Assembly (NCBI RefSeq): GCF_014196615.1
Contig: NZ_JACIDY010000001.1
Location: 496,001 to 560,000 of the forward strand
DNA: 64,000 bases
Direction of reading: 5' to 3'
Origin: Novosphingobium fluoreni
GTDB taxonomy: Bacteria > Pseudomonadota > Alphaproteobacteria > Sphingomonadales > Sphingomonadaceae
Part shown: positions 54,913 through 64,000 of the stretch, piece after piece
Numbering within the stretch: the stretch's first letter is position 1
Layout: every line of letters starts with the position of its first letter
Notes under the pieces: model-generated
Told to the model about the DNA's origin: nothing
Database searches by the model: none
The model's input: only the letters and a program-made list of their open reading frames with translations
Program-made: the position numbers and the translations under genes

Positions 54913-56018
54913 TTGAGGCAGCCCTTGAATTTGGCTGACATTGCGGCGAGCAACGCCTTGCTTGGCCCCTGCAATGCTTGGCGCAGCATAGGATCGATAA
55001 AACGATGCAATAGGGCGGAAAGGAGGAGGGCGGTGGCTAGAAAGATAACCGTAGGATAGGTGCCTGGCGGCACGTCAAGTCGGTCTAGGAGGGCTGTAGC
55101 GATTATTCGCATTGGTGCGTGAATGACATAGATGGGAAACGAGATTGCACCCAGCCATTCCGCCGCAGCCGCGAAGTGACCTCCAATCCGTGCTCGGGCA
55201 CCCGCCAGGATCAACATTGGAAATAACAAGCCAACGACACCCAGCTGTACAAACGGTAGCAACGGCTCAGAAGGACGGCTGATTAATATCGCAGCGAGGA
55301 GCGCAACCGGCCATACCCATGAGACACGCCAGCGCCAGAGTGCGCGTAGACGGTATAGCATCACCCCTCCGAAGAAGCCAAAGCCCACACGCGGCAGACC
55401 TCCGGCTAAGTCATTTCCCATCGCGCCCAGATCCATCGTGCCGAAACAAATGACGACCAGTGTAAGTGTAAAGAAAGATAAAGCCGTTATTAAGATAAGT
55501 ACTACGCCGCTGAGCCGGATCCAAAATAGTCCGAAGAGGGCATTTGCAATTATCTCAAAAAACAGAGACCACGATGGGAAGTTTATAATAAAGGCATGCC
55601 CGTCCATTCCTCTAGAAGGAATGGGCAGGAAGAAGATATTAAAAAGTAGCGAAACTAGTAAACGAAAAAATGGTACATAGGGCTTTCCTATCGTGGCTGC
55701 TCCAGCAATCGCTAGTAAACCAAATATTAGACCGACCGCGTAAAGCGGATACATCCGCACTAGCCGCTGCCGGATGAATTCGCTGGCAGAAAGCCCGCAA
55801 GAGAGGCGGTCGTCATATGCATGAGCGAGCACGAAGCCGCTCAGCAGGAAGAATAGGTCAACAGCCAGATATCCGAGGCCTGGCTTCCATTCCTCGCCGG
55901 CAATCCGATAAATGTGGAGGAACACTACCGCCAACGCTGCGACACCTCGCATCCCATCCAAGACAATAAACCGTTCGCTAGCCGGTGGCGAACTGCTCCT
56001 GGTATTGATCACAGGCAT
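54909..56018 (-). CDS. Acyltransferase family 3 membrane protein, third
   Basis: This 369-residue O-acyltransferase has FIVLDGMRGVAALAVVFLHI with the catalytic His, YLAVDLFFLLSGFVLAHAYDD, RQRLVRMYPLYAVGL and SFPIYVIHAPMRI. Nine to ten helices are visible. It overlaps the downstream glycosyltransferase by four bases and starts two bases after the flippase stop, so it belongs to the same transcript. Confidence 0.9.
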   Translation of the reverse strand: MPVINTRSSSPPASERFIVLDGMRGVAALAVVFLHIYRIAGEEWKPGLGYLAVDLFFLLSGFVLAHAYDDRLSCGLSASEFIRQRLVRMYPLYAVGLIFGLLAIAGAATIGKPYVPFFRLLVSLLFNIFFLPIPSRGMDGHAFIINFPSWSLFFEIIANALFGLFWIRLSGVVLILITALSFFTLTLVVICFGTMDLGAMGNDLAGGLPRVGFGFFGGVMLYRLRALWRWRVSWVWPVALLAAILISRPSEPLLPFVQLGVVGLLFPMLILAGARARIGGHFAAAAEWLGAISFPIYVIHAPMRIIATALLDRLDVPPGTYPTVIFLATALLLSALLHRFIDPMLRQALQGPSKALLAAMSAKFKGCLK

Positions 56019-56020
56019 TG

Positions 56021-57295
56021 TTATGCGGCCGCCAAGCCAACAGGCGAATCTCGCCGCTCACGCCACGCGAGATAGAGAACTGCGGTCCAGTTGCTTGCTG
56101 CTGCAAAGCCAATGCCAGCATAGGCCGCGAGCAGGAGTTCGCTGCCCTCATGGAAAAGGGCAAACATACCAGCCTGAATTGCGATCGAAATCATCATCAA
56201 GCTCGTTCGCAGCCTCTGGTGATCAGACCCGGTCAATATGTCTGCCGCAACATAATTGAAGCCGACAAGAAGCAGCGAAGGGGTAAGCCAGCGCAAATAA
56301 CCGGCTGAGGCGTTAAACTGATTGCCCAGCGCCGCCGGCACAAACATCGCCGCAATCCACAGCACCGCTGCGCACATTGCACCGACCGCGCTTATCAATA
56401 GCAGTACCTTGCCCCCATAACGCAGAGAGCTCCTGACCCCCTCATGCCCTCGTGCGAAGAAGTTGGGATAAGTGCTCCGCAAAATAGCCTGAATGGGAAG
56501 GATGCCGACCTGAACAAAACGTTGCGCCGCACCAAAGATGGCAAGCAGCGATGGTTCGACCGACCATCCAAGCACTACTCTGTCAATATTCTGCTGCCCT
56601 GCGCGTGCGATCTGGTTCCCGGCGAACCAAATGCCTTCGCCAAAAGCTGTGCTATCAAAGCCTCCACTTGGCCGGGGGAAGCGATGCCAAGCGACTGCAA
56701 TGCAGACGAGCGCACCCAAGAGTATCCCAACGGAGCCGGCAAGGGCCAGTGAGCTAACGGAGTGCAGGTCTAGTAAATAGTACGCAACTCCAACACCCAA
56801 GGCCCGCGGAAAAGCTTGAAGAATGCGAAACTCGTTTGCCCAGCGGATCCTGCGCGTGGCAATTGCAAAATTCTCCGCACCAGTGAAAAGCCGCATTCCG
56901 ATGAGTTCGCATGCCCCAACGCCCAATACGATCTGCCAACCTATAGTGTGTCTCACCAGAAGCATCGTAGCGCCCGTATACAGCGTGAGCGCGAAGGGAA
57001 GTGTCAGCGCTGTGGTTCGATAAAAATGAGCCGCCGCCTCAGGAAATGATGAGGATGCGCGGGAAACACGTTTTATCAATACCTCGCCCGCGCCCAATGC
57101 CACGAACTCCAGGCAGATCGGCGCCCAAGCCATCATAGCAATATATATGCCATATTGCTCAGCACCCAACACCCGGGCATAGAACGCAAAAAGAAAGAAC
57201 TGCACCGCCGGGACCGCGAGCATAGAGGCTAGCGATCCACAATATGTAAATATATGTCGAAGTTTCGGTTCTTTAAAGAGCGCCAAATTCATCAT
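56021..57295 (-). CDS. Oligosaccharide flippase (Wzx-like)
   Basis: This MOP-superfamily membrane protein of 424 residues has about twelve helices and would flip the lipid-linked repeat unit to the periplasm. The N-terminal FLFAFYARVLGAEQYGIYIAMM and internal IWFAGNQIARAGQQNIDRVVLGW are characteristic of Wzx/RfbX proteins. Its start overlaps the upstream glycosyltransferase by four bases, and the next gene begins two bases after its stop. Confidence 0.9.
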   Translation of the reverse strand: MMNLALFKEPKLRHIFTYCGSLASMLAVPAVQFFLFAFYARVLGAEQYGIYIAMMAWAPICLEFVALGAGEVLIKRVSRASSSFPEAAAHFYRTTALTLPFALTLYTGATMLLVRHTIGWQIVLGVGACELIGMRLFTGAENFAIATRRIRWANEFRILQAFPRALGVGVAYYLLDLHSVSSLALAGSVGILLGALVCIAVAWHRFPRPSGGFDSTAFGEGIWFAGNQIARAGQQNIDRVVLGWSVEPSLLAIFGAAQRFVQVGILPIQAILRSTYPNFFARGHEGVRSSLRYGGKVLLLISAVGAMCAAVLWIAAMFVPAALGNQFNASAGYLRWLTPSLLLVGFNYVAADILTGSDHQRLRTSLMMISIAIQAGMFALFHEGSELLLAAYAGIGFAAASNWTAVLYLAWRERRDSPVGLAAA

Positions 57296-58401
57296 TTGTT
57301 CGCTTTAGCGACTAGATCTCTGAACAATGATTCGTACTGGTCAGTTGAGCGCACTACAGTGAAATCGCATGCTCGATCATATTGCGCCTGCGGTTCAAAC
57401 GGCTGTTCCAGCACCGTCAGTACGGCTTGGGTTAACGCCTCGACGTCGCCGACCGGCGCAAGCAAGCCAAATCTACCGTTCCCCAAGATTTCACTTGGTC
57501 CATCAGGACAGTCAGTAGACACCACGCTGCACCGTGCCGCGAGCGCCTGTACCAAGATGTTGCCAAATCCCTCCCATAGAGAGGTCATCAGGAAGGTGTC
57601 AGCGCCTCGCAACCAAGGTCCTACGTCAGACACAAAGCCGGGAAATAGTACTCTTTCGGCTATACCTAATTCTGCAGCCTGCTGTTGAAGTGCCTCGGAC
57701 TCCTCACCATCACCCAGCAATATTGCGCGCACTGGGCGCTCTGCTGCAACTTGAGCGATTACCTTCAAAAAAGTGGAGAAATCTTTCTGCGGCCGAAAAC
57801 GACCTGCTCCGACAATCAAAGGAGTAGAATTGTCATCAAGCCAACGGTGAGGGGGCGCTGCCTCAAACAATGGCGCTCGCTCATCAAAAGCAGGATTAAA
57901 TATAACTTTTATTTTGTTCCGATCGATGTGTGCGCTCTTCGCTAGAGCATCAGCCAAATCTGTCGAAACCGCAATAATCTCGTCGGCTAACGGATAGATA
58001 TAACGTTGCAACCGGAACGCGGCCCTATATCGCCAAGTACGGGAATTTTTTGCTTCGAGAAAAGGGTTGCTTCTCTCGGAAATAACTATGGGGGTTCTTG
58101 ATAAAGATAACGTTCTAGCAACTAATAAGGCAATGTTAGATGTGGGCATGCCTGTAAACATAGCATCGTAACGTTTCACGCGTAACAAGCGCGCAAGGGA
58201 AGGGATAAGCTTAAGTATGCTATCTTTGCGCAACCAGATTACGTTTATTCCCGGCCCCGGGTCATAACTATTTGGCTGTGGAGAACGGGCAAGAACAATG
58301 TCAACCTGATGCCCGCGCGATACCAATTCGCGAGCAAGGTTTACCATCATATGCTCTACGCCACCCAGTTCCAGCGACCAGAAAAAGAGCCCTATTCGCA
58401 T
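57292..58401 (-). CDS. GT4-family glycosyltransferase
   Basis: This 369-residue GT-B enzyme starts MRIGLFFWSLELGGVEHMMV and shows VISERSNP, DEIIAVSTDLADAL, VGAGRFRPQKDFSTFL and SLWEGFGNILVQALAARC. The usual second Glu of E-x7-E is replaced here by Gln (EGFGNILVQ), a departure worth noting. The protein otherwise keeps the donor fold. It belongs to the minus-strand operon, overlapping the flippase gene by four bases. Confidence 0.9.
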   Translation of the reverse strand: MRIGLFFWSLELGGVEHMMVNLARELVSRGHQVDIVLARSPQPNSYDPGPGINVIWLRKDSILKLIPSLARLLRVKRYDAMFTGMPTSNIALLVARTLSLSRTPIVISERSNPFLEAKNSRTWRYRAAFRLQRYIYPLADEIIAVSTDLADALAKSAHIDRNKIKVIFNPAFDERAPLFEAAPPHRWLDDNSTPLIVGAGRFRPQKDFSTFLKVIAQVAAERPVRAILLGDGEESEALQQQAAELGIAERVLFPGFVSDVGPWLRGADTFLMTSLWEGFGNILVQALAARCSVVSTDCPDGPSEILGNGRFGLLAPVGDVEALTQAVLTVLEQPFEPQAQYDRACDFTVVRSTDQYESLFRDLVAKANK

Positions 58402-58461
58402 TTTTCGATCGCTTTTCGTAAGTAGTTAACGTGACATAGCTACACTAACTTAGCGTATCAA

Positions 58462-59274
58462 TCATCTTCTCACAAAGATCTCTCTTGAGGCCAAGAACAT
58501 AAACCTTGGGATTACCTTTAGATACCTTGACCCAAGTCTCTTGGGCTCACTGCCGGCTCTATAAATCCATTCCATGCCAATCCGTCTCATCCAACTCGGG
58601 GCCCTCTTAATACGCCCCGAATGAAAATCAAAAGCCGCTCCTACGGCAAGAAGAGTGACTCCAGGCAAATGCTTTTTGTGATTAAGCATCCAAATCTCTT
58701 GCTTGGGGGCACCCAGGCCAACCCAAAGAACGTTGGGACGCGATTTGAGAATTCTATCCATAGCGACAGCGTCTTCTTCTGGGGTAAGCGGCCTCATAGG
58801 AGGCGACTCTGCGCCAACAATCTTTATTCCCGGAAAGAGCCTTTTGAACTCATCGGCCAATTTCTCCGCTACACCTGGCCCGGCACCATAAAAATAGTGG
58901 CGCAAGCCTGATTTTGGAGAGCGCCGGCACAAGGCAAGCATTGTATCAGGACCGCAAGTGCGGTTCGCCGGAACTCCCTTCAGCCATCTGCCGAGGAATG
59001 CGATTGGGTGACCATCGGGGCAGACAACATCTGCATCCGCGAGGGCTGCACACATTTGATCATTGTCGTGAGCTTTCACCAAGGCATGCGTATCTGGAAA
59101 TGCAACTGAATGCGCTTCGCCATCATAACATGCCCAACTTTCAATTAGTTCACAGACCTGTTCGGAGCTTGTTATTGATACATCAACCCCAAACAAGTTG
59201 AATGTATCCGGTACGCTCCGCCGACGGCTATCGCCTTTCAAGACGCCTGATCTATCTTCTGGAGGAATATGCAT
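58462..59274 (-). CDS. WecG/TagA/CpsF-family glycosyltransferase (GT26)
   Basis: This 270-residue GT26 transferase is of the kind that adds a second sugar (ManNAcA, ManNAc, glucuronate or similar) to the lipid-linked primer. Diagnostic motifs are VAFPDTHALVKAH, DADVVCPDGHPIAFLGRWLKG, RTCGPDTMLALC, LRHYFYGAGPGVAEKLADEF, WVGLGAPKQEIWM and VGAAFDFHSGRIKRAPSWMR. GumM, the xanthan glucuronyltransferase-linked member, is in the same family, so a uronic acid donor is possible given ugd in the operon. Confidence 0.92.
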   Translation of the reverse strand: MHIPPEDRSGVLKGDSRRRSVPDTFNLFGVDVSITSSEQVCELIESWACYDGEAHSVAFPDTHALVKAHDNDQMCAALADADVVCPDGHPIAFLGRWLKGVPANRTCGPDTMLALCRRSPKSGLRHYFYGAGPGVAEKLADEFKRLFPGIKIVGAESPPMRPLTPEEDAVAMDRILKSRPNVLWVGLGAPKQEIWMLNHKKHLPGVTLLAVGAAFDFHSGRIKRAPSWMRRIGMEWIYRAGSEPKRLGSRYLKVIPRFMFLASREIFVRR

Positions 59275-59443
59275 ATCAATATCCCGATATTGTAAGACGT
59301 TAGGCTACTTCCGGACTGATTGATCACCATGTTATAGGCAGGCGCGCCAATGTTGATGTATGCGCATCTTACTTAAGCTCCGGAACATAAAGCATAGATT
59401 AAAGTTTACCGACACAGAGCATAAAGTGAACTCATATCGGTCT

Positions 59444-60406
59444 TCACAATGTATCTTCTCTCTTATTGTCTATATTTTCGGAAAACCACTTGTACGTTTC
59501 CGCTACGCCCTCCATCAAACCGATGGAGGGCACCCAGCCGATTGACGTCAAGCGCCGAGAGTCCATAAGCTTGCGCATAGTGCCATCAGGCTTGGAGGAA
59601 TCGAAAGCGATCTCCCCTGTGAAGCCCGTCACTTCCGCAATCAGAAGAGCCAAGTCGCGAATGGTCACATCTTCGCCATAACCCACATTGATGTGACTGA
59701 GCATGGACTCAGTGTTAGCCTGATAACGCTCGAGCGGCAGGTCCAGCACGAACAGCGAAGCTTCTGCCATGTCGTCGACATGCAGGAACTCGCGTCTAGG
59801 CGTGCCACTGCCCCAGATCACCACCTGCTCCACGCCATCCCGGACCGCCTCATGGAAACGTCGGATCAGCGCCGGCATGACATGCGAGTTCTCCGGATGG
59901 AAATTGTCCCCGGGACCATAGAGGTTCGTTGGCATGACGCTGCGATAGTCAGTGCCATATTGCCGATTGTAGCTCTCGCACAGCTTGATTCCCGCGATCT
60001 TCGCTACGGCATAAGGCTCATTTGTCGGCTCAAGCACGCCAGTTAGTAACGCATCCTCGCGCATGGGCTGGGCGACCGAACGCGGATAGATGCAGGAAGA
60101 GCCAAGGAATAGCAGCTTTTCCACGCCTGCGGTGAAAGCCTGGTGGATGACGTTGCACTCGATCATCAGGTTTTCGTAGATGAACTCCGCTGGATAGGTG
60201 TTGTTGGCGTGTATGCCGCCGACCTTCGCAGCCGCAAGGACAACAGCATCGACCTTCTCCTCCGCAAAGAAATCGCGGACAGCATTTTGACTCGTCAAAT
60301 CCAAGTCGGCATGAGTGCGCGTCACCACGTCGGCTCCGCGCGCACTCAGCTTGCGGCTGATCGCTCCACCCACCATCCCGCGGTGGCCTGCTACGTAGAC
60401 GCGCAT
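59444..60406 (-). CDS. fcl: GDP-L-fucose synthase
   Basis: This enzyme epimerises and reduces GDP-4-keto-6-deoxymannose to GDP-L-fucose with NADPH. The 320-residue SDR-type protein has GHRGMVGGA at 7-15, LGSSCIYP with Ser103 and Cys105, and catalytic Tyr132 and Lys136 in [31 protein letters not shown] is also diagnostic. The ATG at 60406 is used because GAGGAATACGAG precedes it; the in-frame upstream extension is not conserved. It follows gmd by 16 bp. Also known as wcaG. Confidence 0.95.
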   Translation of the reverse strand: MRVYVAGHRGMVGGAISRKLSARGADVVTRTHADLDLTSQNAVRDFFAEEKVDAVVLAAAKVGGIHANNTYPAEFIYENLMIECNVIHQAFTAGVEKLLFLGSSCIYPRSVAQPMREDALLTGVLEPTNEPYAVAKIAGIKLCESYNRQYGTDYRSVMPTNLYGPGDNFHPENSHVMPALIRRFHEAVRDGVEQVVIWGSGTPRREFLHVDDMAEASLFVLDLPLERYQANTESMLSHINVGYGEDVTIRDLALLIAEVTGFTGEIAFDSSKPDGTMRKLMDSRRLTSIGWVPSIGLMEGVAETYKWFSENIDNKREDTL

Positions 60407-60422
60407 CTCTCGTATTCCTCGA

Positions 60423-61550
60423 TCAAGATTCCAGGGAAACCGGGATGTCATACCCATGCTGCTTAAGGAGAGCGTGGCGCTTGGCGACCTTGAGGTCGGC
60501 CGTCACCATCTCTTCACACATGGTTTGCACGCTAATCTCCGGCACCCAACCAAGCCGGTCCTTGGCCTTGGTGGGGTCACCCAGCAGCGTTTCCACCTCC
60601 GCGGGGCGGAAGTAGCGTGGGTCGATGCGGACGAGCACGTCGCCAACCTGCACGGCAGGGGCATCTTCCCCGGCGACGCTCTCAACGATACCAACCTCTT
60701 CCACGCCTTCGCCCTCAAAGCGCAGCGTGATGCCCAGGTGCTGCGCAGACCAAGTGATGAACTCGCGCACCGAATACTGCACGCCGGTGGCGATGACGAA
60801 GTCTTCCGCGTGATCCTGCTGCAGCATCATCCACTGCATGCGGACGTAATCCTTGGCGTGACCCCAGTCGCGCAAGGAATCGATGTTGCCCATGTAAAGG
60901 CACGGCTCGAGGCCCTGAGCGATGTTCGCCAAGCCACGAGTGACCTTACGAGTGACGAAGGTTTCGCCGCGGCGCGGGCTTTCATGATTGAAGAGCACAC
61001 CGTTGCATGCATACATGTCATAGGCTTCGCGGTAGTTCACCGTGATCCAGTAGGCATACAACTTGGCCACCGCATAGGGCGAACGCGGATAGAACGGCGT
61101 CGTCTCGCGCTGGGGAATTTCCTGGACGAGGCCGTAAAGCTCCGAGGTGGATGCTTGGTAGAAGCGAGTTTTCTTCTCGAGCCCCAGGAAGCGAATGGCT
61201 TCGAGCAGACGCAGGGTGCCGATGCCATCGACATCCGCCGTATATTCGGGCGCCTCGAAGCTGACCGCAACATGGCTCTGCGCACCGAGGTTGTAGACCT
61301 CGTCCGGTTGAATTTCCTGAATAATGCGCGTCAGGTTCGATGTGTCCGACAAGTCGCCATAGTGCAACTTCAGGTCGGGCGCAGGCGTATGCGGATCCTG
61401 GTATATATGATCGATGCGTTGCGTGTTGAACAGCGAGGCACGGCGCTTAATGCCGTGAACCTCATAACCCTTTTCCAGCAGGAATTCTGCGAGATAGGAT
61501 CCGTCCTGCCCGGTGACGCCAGTGATGAGTGCTACTTTCTTACCGCTCAA
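60423..61550 (-). CDS. gmd: GDP-mannose 4,6-dehydratase
   Basis: Gmd makes GDP-4-keto-6-deoxy-D-mannose from GDP-mannose, the first step to GDP-L-fucose. The 375-residue protein has the NADP motif [16 protein letters not shown], active-site Thr135 and Glu137 in ASTSELYG, Tyr159 and Lys163 in [10 protein letters not shown], and [17 protein letters not shown]. It appears to start with TTG at 61550, with AAGGGGACG ahead. manB/manC for GDP-mannose supply are not in the window. Confidence 0.95.
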   Translation of the reverse strand: MSGKKVALITGVTGQDGSYLAEFLLEKGYEVHGIKRRASLFNTQRIDHIYQDPHTPAPDLKLHYGDLSDTSNLTRIIQEIQPDEVYNLGAQSHVAVSFEAPEYTADVDGIGTLRLLEAIRFLGLEKKTRFYQASTSELYGLVQEIPQRETTPFYPRSPYAVAKLYAYWITVNYREAYDMYACNGVLFNHESPRRGETFVTRKVTRGLANIAQGLEPCLYMGNIDSLRDWGHAKDYVRMQWMMLQQDHAEDFVIATGVQYSVREFITWSAQHLGITLRFEGEGVEEVGIVESVAGEDAPAVQVGDVLVRIDPRYFRPAEVETLLGDPTKAKDRLGWVPEISVQTMCEEMVTADLKVAKRHALLKQHGYDIPVSLES

Positions 61551-61587
61551 TTCACGTCCCCTTCAATCTAATCTACACTCATCGCGA

Positions 61588-62754
61588 TCAATCAGACCCG
61601 AAAAGATCGCGCGTGAAAACCTTGTCTTTGACGTCTTCGATCGCATCGGCCATCCGATTGGCGATAATCACGTCGCACTCGTCTTTAAAAGATGCGAGAT
61701 CCCGACTCACGCGAGAGCCGAAAAACTCGTCATCCTTCATCGCAGGCTCGTAGATCACGACTTCGATACCTTTAGCCTTGATCCGCTTCATAATGCCCTG
61801 GATCGATGATTGGCGAAAGTTGTCCGATCCCGCCTTCATGACCAATCGATAGACGCCAACCTTGCCCGGACCTTGAGCAATAATCTGATCTGCGAGAAAG
61901 TCCTTGCGGGTACGATTTGCATCCACGATCGCACGAATCAAATTCTGCGGCACCTCGGAGTAATTGGCGAGAAGCTGCTTGGTATCCTTGGGCAGGCAAT
62001 AGCCTCCGTAGCCGAAACTAGGATTGTTGTAGTGGGGGCCGACTCGCGGATCCAGACCAACACCGACGATGATCTGCCGCGAGTCCATCTTGTGGGCGAT
62101 GGCGTAGCTATCGAGTTCGTTGAAGAACGCGACGCGCATGGCGAGGTACGTGTTAGCGAAAAGCTTGATCGCCTCGGCCTCGTTCGGGTCGGTAAACAGG
62201 ATCTCGACATTATTCTTCTCGGCGCCTTCAAACAGTAGTTGCGCAAAGATCCTGGCGCGCTTCGATCGCTCGCCGACGATAATACGCGATGGATGAAGAT
62301 TGTCGTAGAGCGCACGGCCTTCCCGCAGGAACTCGGGACTGAAGATAACTTGGTCCGTATCGAGACGCTTGCGAACGTCCTCAACGAAGCCGACCGGGAT
62401 CGTTGACTTGACCACAATCGTCGCTGCTGAATTGGCTAGCTTAGCAGTCTGGATGACCGCCTCGACCGAGGACGTGTCGAACTTGTTGGTATCTGCGTCA
62501 TAGTTCGTCGGTGTGGCGACGATGACGTAATCCGCATCGGCAAGCGCTTCCTGCGCGTCTAACGTCGCAGTCAGGTTGAGCGACCGCGTAGCGAGGAAAT
62601 CCTCCAGCTCAAGATCGACGATCGGCGATTTGCGCGCCCTTAGCATAGCAACACGCTCTACTGAAATATCGACAGCGACGACCTCGTTGTGCTGAGCCAG
62701 GAGAACGGCGTTGGAAAGGCCGACATAGCCTAAGCCGAAAACCGCGATCTTCAT
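61588..62754 (-). CDS. ugd: UDP-glucose 6-dehydrogenase-like nucleotide sugar dehydrogenase
   Basis: This enzyme oxidises UDP-glucose to UDP-glucuronate with two NAD. The 388-residue protein starts [20 protein letters not shown]. It has [42 protein letters not shown], the sugar-binding [17 protein letters not shown], and catalytic Cys253 in [13 protein letters not shown]. It resembles Ugd of the enterobacterial and capsule type, though UDP-sugar specificity cannot be read off. It is the first gene of the minus-strand operon, running to 53731. Confidence 0.93.
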   Translation of the reverse strand: MKIAVFGLGYVGLSNAVLLAQHNEVVAVDISVERVAMLRARKSPIVDLELEDFLATRSLNLTATLDAQEALADADYVIVATPTNYDADTNKFDTSSVEAVIQTAKLANSAATIVVKSTIPVGFVEDVRKRLDTDQVIFSPEFLREGRALYDNLHPSRIIVGERSKRARIFAQLLFEGAEKNNVEILFTDPNEAEAIKLFANTYLAMRVAFFNELDSYAIAHKMDSRQIIVGVGLDPRVGPHYNNPSFGYGGYCLPKDTKQLLANYSEVPQNLIRAIVDANRTRKDFLADQIIAQGPGKVGVYRLVMKAGSDNFRQSSIQGIMKRIKAKGIEVVIYEPAMKDDEFFGSRVSRDLASFKDECDVIIANRMADAIEDVKDKVFTRDLFGSD

Positions 62755-64000
62755 TCCATCGTCCCCACTTGCTGCTGCCCGGCGAACCGCATGCATCAAT
62801 GACCGCCCGCATGAGTGATACAGCCGACCGACGAATTCCCCGTCAACCCATGCTGCAACTGCACACTAGGGGTCTATACGAGGTTCTTTCCGCCCCGAAT
62901 AGGACCTTGTGTATCGTTCCTATGCGGTAGGACCGCAGTCGCCGGTGACGATTGATAAAGGGCATCATTCAAGGAGACACGAGGTCGGCAAGACGGCTGC
63001 AGCAGTGGACGCTGCACAACTTCGTGCAACCGCCCTATAAGCACCGGAGTGCTTGCCAGCGGGTGGGATTACGATGCGATCGCCGCACTCATCAACGATC
63101 TGCGCACGTCCCTTACGTTCTCCCCCGGACGCCACGTTCCGACCCTGGCCGGGGCGCTGCGGCGAACGCAGGATCGGGATATTCCATGCACTCTGGCCGT
63201 TAGCAAGCTTGCCCAGGTCGTGTTTCCGGCCACCGACGTCCATGTGTGGCATGACCTTTCCCGGCAGGCGGTTCTTTGCAGGAGAAGCACTCAGTCGAAT
63301 GCACGGTCATGCAGGAAGCCAGCAGCCATTCCTGCGATTACGACTATGCTGCCTATCGCGCAGAGTGCCGGCGCATCCTTAGGCGGGGAGTGGCACGATA
63401 CGACTTCGTCGAAGCTGTCAGTCTGGTCACGACCCTTTTGCGTGCCCTCCCCGGACCGCTAGCCGATTGCGCCATCCCTGACGCCTTCTTCCAACGATAC
63501 CGACTTGAGAAGCTACTGTTTCACCAAGGCTGCCACAGCTAGTACGGGCGGGTAGCGCGCAGCGAGGCACTCGAACGTGGGGTAGAGACCAAACCCATCC
63601 GCCCCGCGCTCTACCAACGGCTACGAAGCTACGTCCGGCTTCGCGAGTCCGAGATGTCGGCATGACAACGCCCAGTCCGCCGGTGACACCCCTTCCCTCA
63701 ATCTAATTGCCGTGGAGAATTATCTGAACAGGTCCTCCATCGACCGCCCGCGGAAGGCATCGCGCCAGCGGCGGCTGCGGTGCTCGGCGTCGTGGCGATG
63801 TGTCAGCGCTGATAAGGGCGGCGAGGTTGCGCGGGCGATTGTCGCCGTATTTGGTTCAGGTGTGTGGTGGCGAGCACCACAGCGCGGCGCGCAACGGGGC
63901 TAGCGGATCGATGCCGGCAAGCCCCGGCTTGGAAAGAAGAGACACGGAAAGGACGCTGAGAGCGCAAGCAGAAAAATTTATCGCGAATCGCCCGCGAGCA
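62755..64000. other. Degenerate region, no intact gene recognised
   Basis: The 1.25 kb upstream of ugd holds the presumed ugd promoter near 62760-62950. After that, several short open frames are present in conflicting frames. One plus-strand frame from 63276 reads CDYDYAAYRAECRRILRRG, ARYDFVEAVSLVTTLLRALP, then a TAG at 63540-63542 and continues in frame as YGRVARSEALERGVETKPIR, PALYQRLRSYVRLRESEMSA to 63665, which looks like a remnant gene with a nonsense mutation. On the minus strand, the frame ending at about 63721 gives DAEHRSRRWRDAFRGRSMED. Neither is recognised. No terminal repeat of the tRNA-linked element is seen here. Confidence 0.5.

Noticed and set aside
60456..61571. 371-codon plus-strand open frame
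   Set aside because: Antisense to gmd.
63712..63903. 63-codon plus-strand frame at the right end
   Set aside because: Arg/Ser-rich shadow; the minus strand there looks slightly more protein-like, but it is also unrecognised.
62800..64000. Right attachment site of the tRNA-linked element
   Set aside because: I looked for a copy of the tRNA-Gly 3' end and found none, so I cannot place the right boundary.

Overview
The window looks like part of the chromosome of a GC-rich alphaproteobacterium of the Sphingomonadales (Sphingomonas, Novosphingobium or a relative). The basis is a CtrA cell-cycle regulator, alphaproteobacterial-type housekeeping genes, an exosortase-A-associated glycan pair, Ti-type TraA/TraC/TraD genes and a dispersed palindrome built on TCGACTTCGCTCGA. 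This is inference from gene content; no search was run.

From 1 to 33.5 kb the sequence is ordinary core chromosome. It holds the 5' part of gltB, an unknown membrane protein, an exosortase-A-associated glycosyltransferase and O-glycan ligase, ctrA with candidate CtrA half-sites, rpmI-rplT-pheS-pheT, a sugar epimerase, an SDR, prfC, purD and xseA sharing overlapping divergent start codons, an M23 lipoprotein, a phytase-like protein, rpmB, tadA, an RNase T2 gene overlapping nadC, a LytTR two-component pair, a DsbA-like oxidoreductase with an M48 protease, a PAS-like protein, an MFS exporter, a DUF2141 protein, a sterol-desaturase-family enzyme and rhlE. Its intergenic spaces carry terminators, palindromes and a 148-bp near-perfect inverted repeat.

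At 33502-33575 there is a tRNA-Gly(UCC), followed by a P4-type tyrosine integrase and a mobilization module. The module has a DUF6118 protein, the relaxase-helicase TraA, a recognisable oriT, TraC, TraD, a small membrane protein, a one-chain MNT-HEPN protein, a small sigma-region-4 protein with a Trp-rich tail, ArdC antirestriction protein and an AlpA regulator. No type IV secretion genes are visible, so the element is either mobilizable only or continues outside the window. From 43.1 to 47.4 kb there is a decay zone: a truncated nuclease, a frameshifted SRAP gene, an IS3-family element with a broken transposase, and two truncated genes abutting the IS.

From 44.1 to 62.8 kb there is a Wzx/Wzy-type polysaccharide locus, visibly AT-richer in its middle. 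It has two O-antigen ligase/polymerase-like proteins, three acyltransferases, a secreted GH5 glycanase, three GT4-type glycosyltransferases, a WecG/TagA-type transferase, a flippase, GDP-fucose synthesis (gmd, fcl) and a UDP-glucose-type dehydrogenase. Together these predict an acylated polymer or O-unit containing fucose and a uronic acid. The initiating transferase and the export genes are not in the window. The last 1.2 kb appears to hold only degenerate coding sequence.
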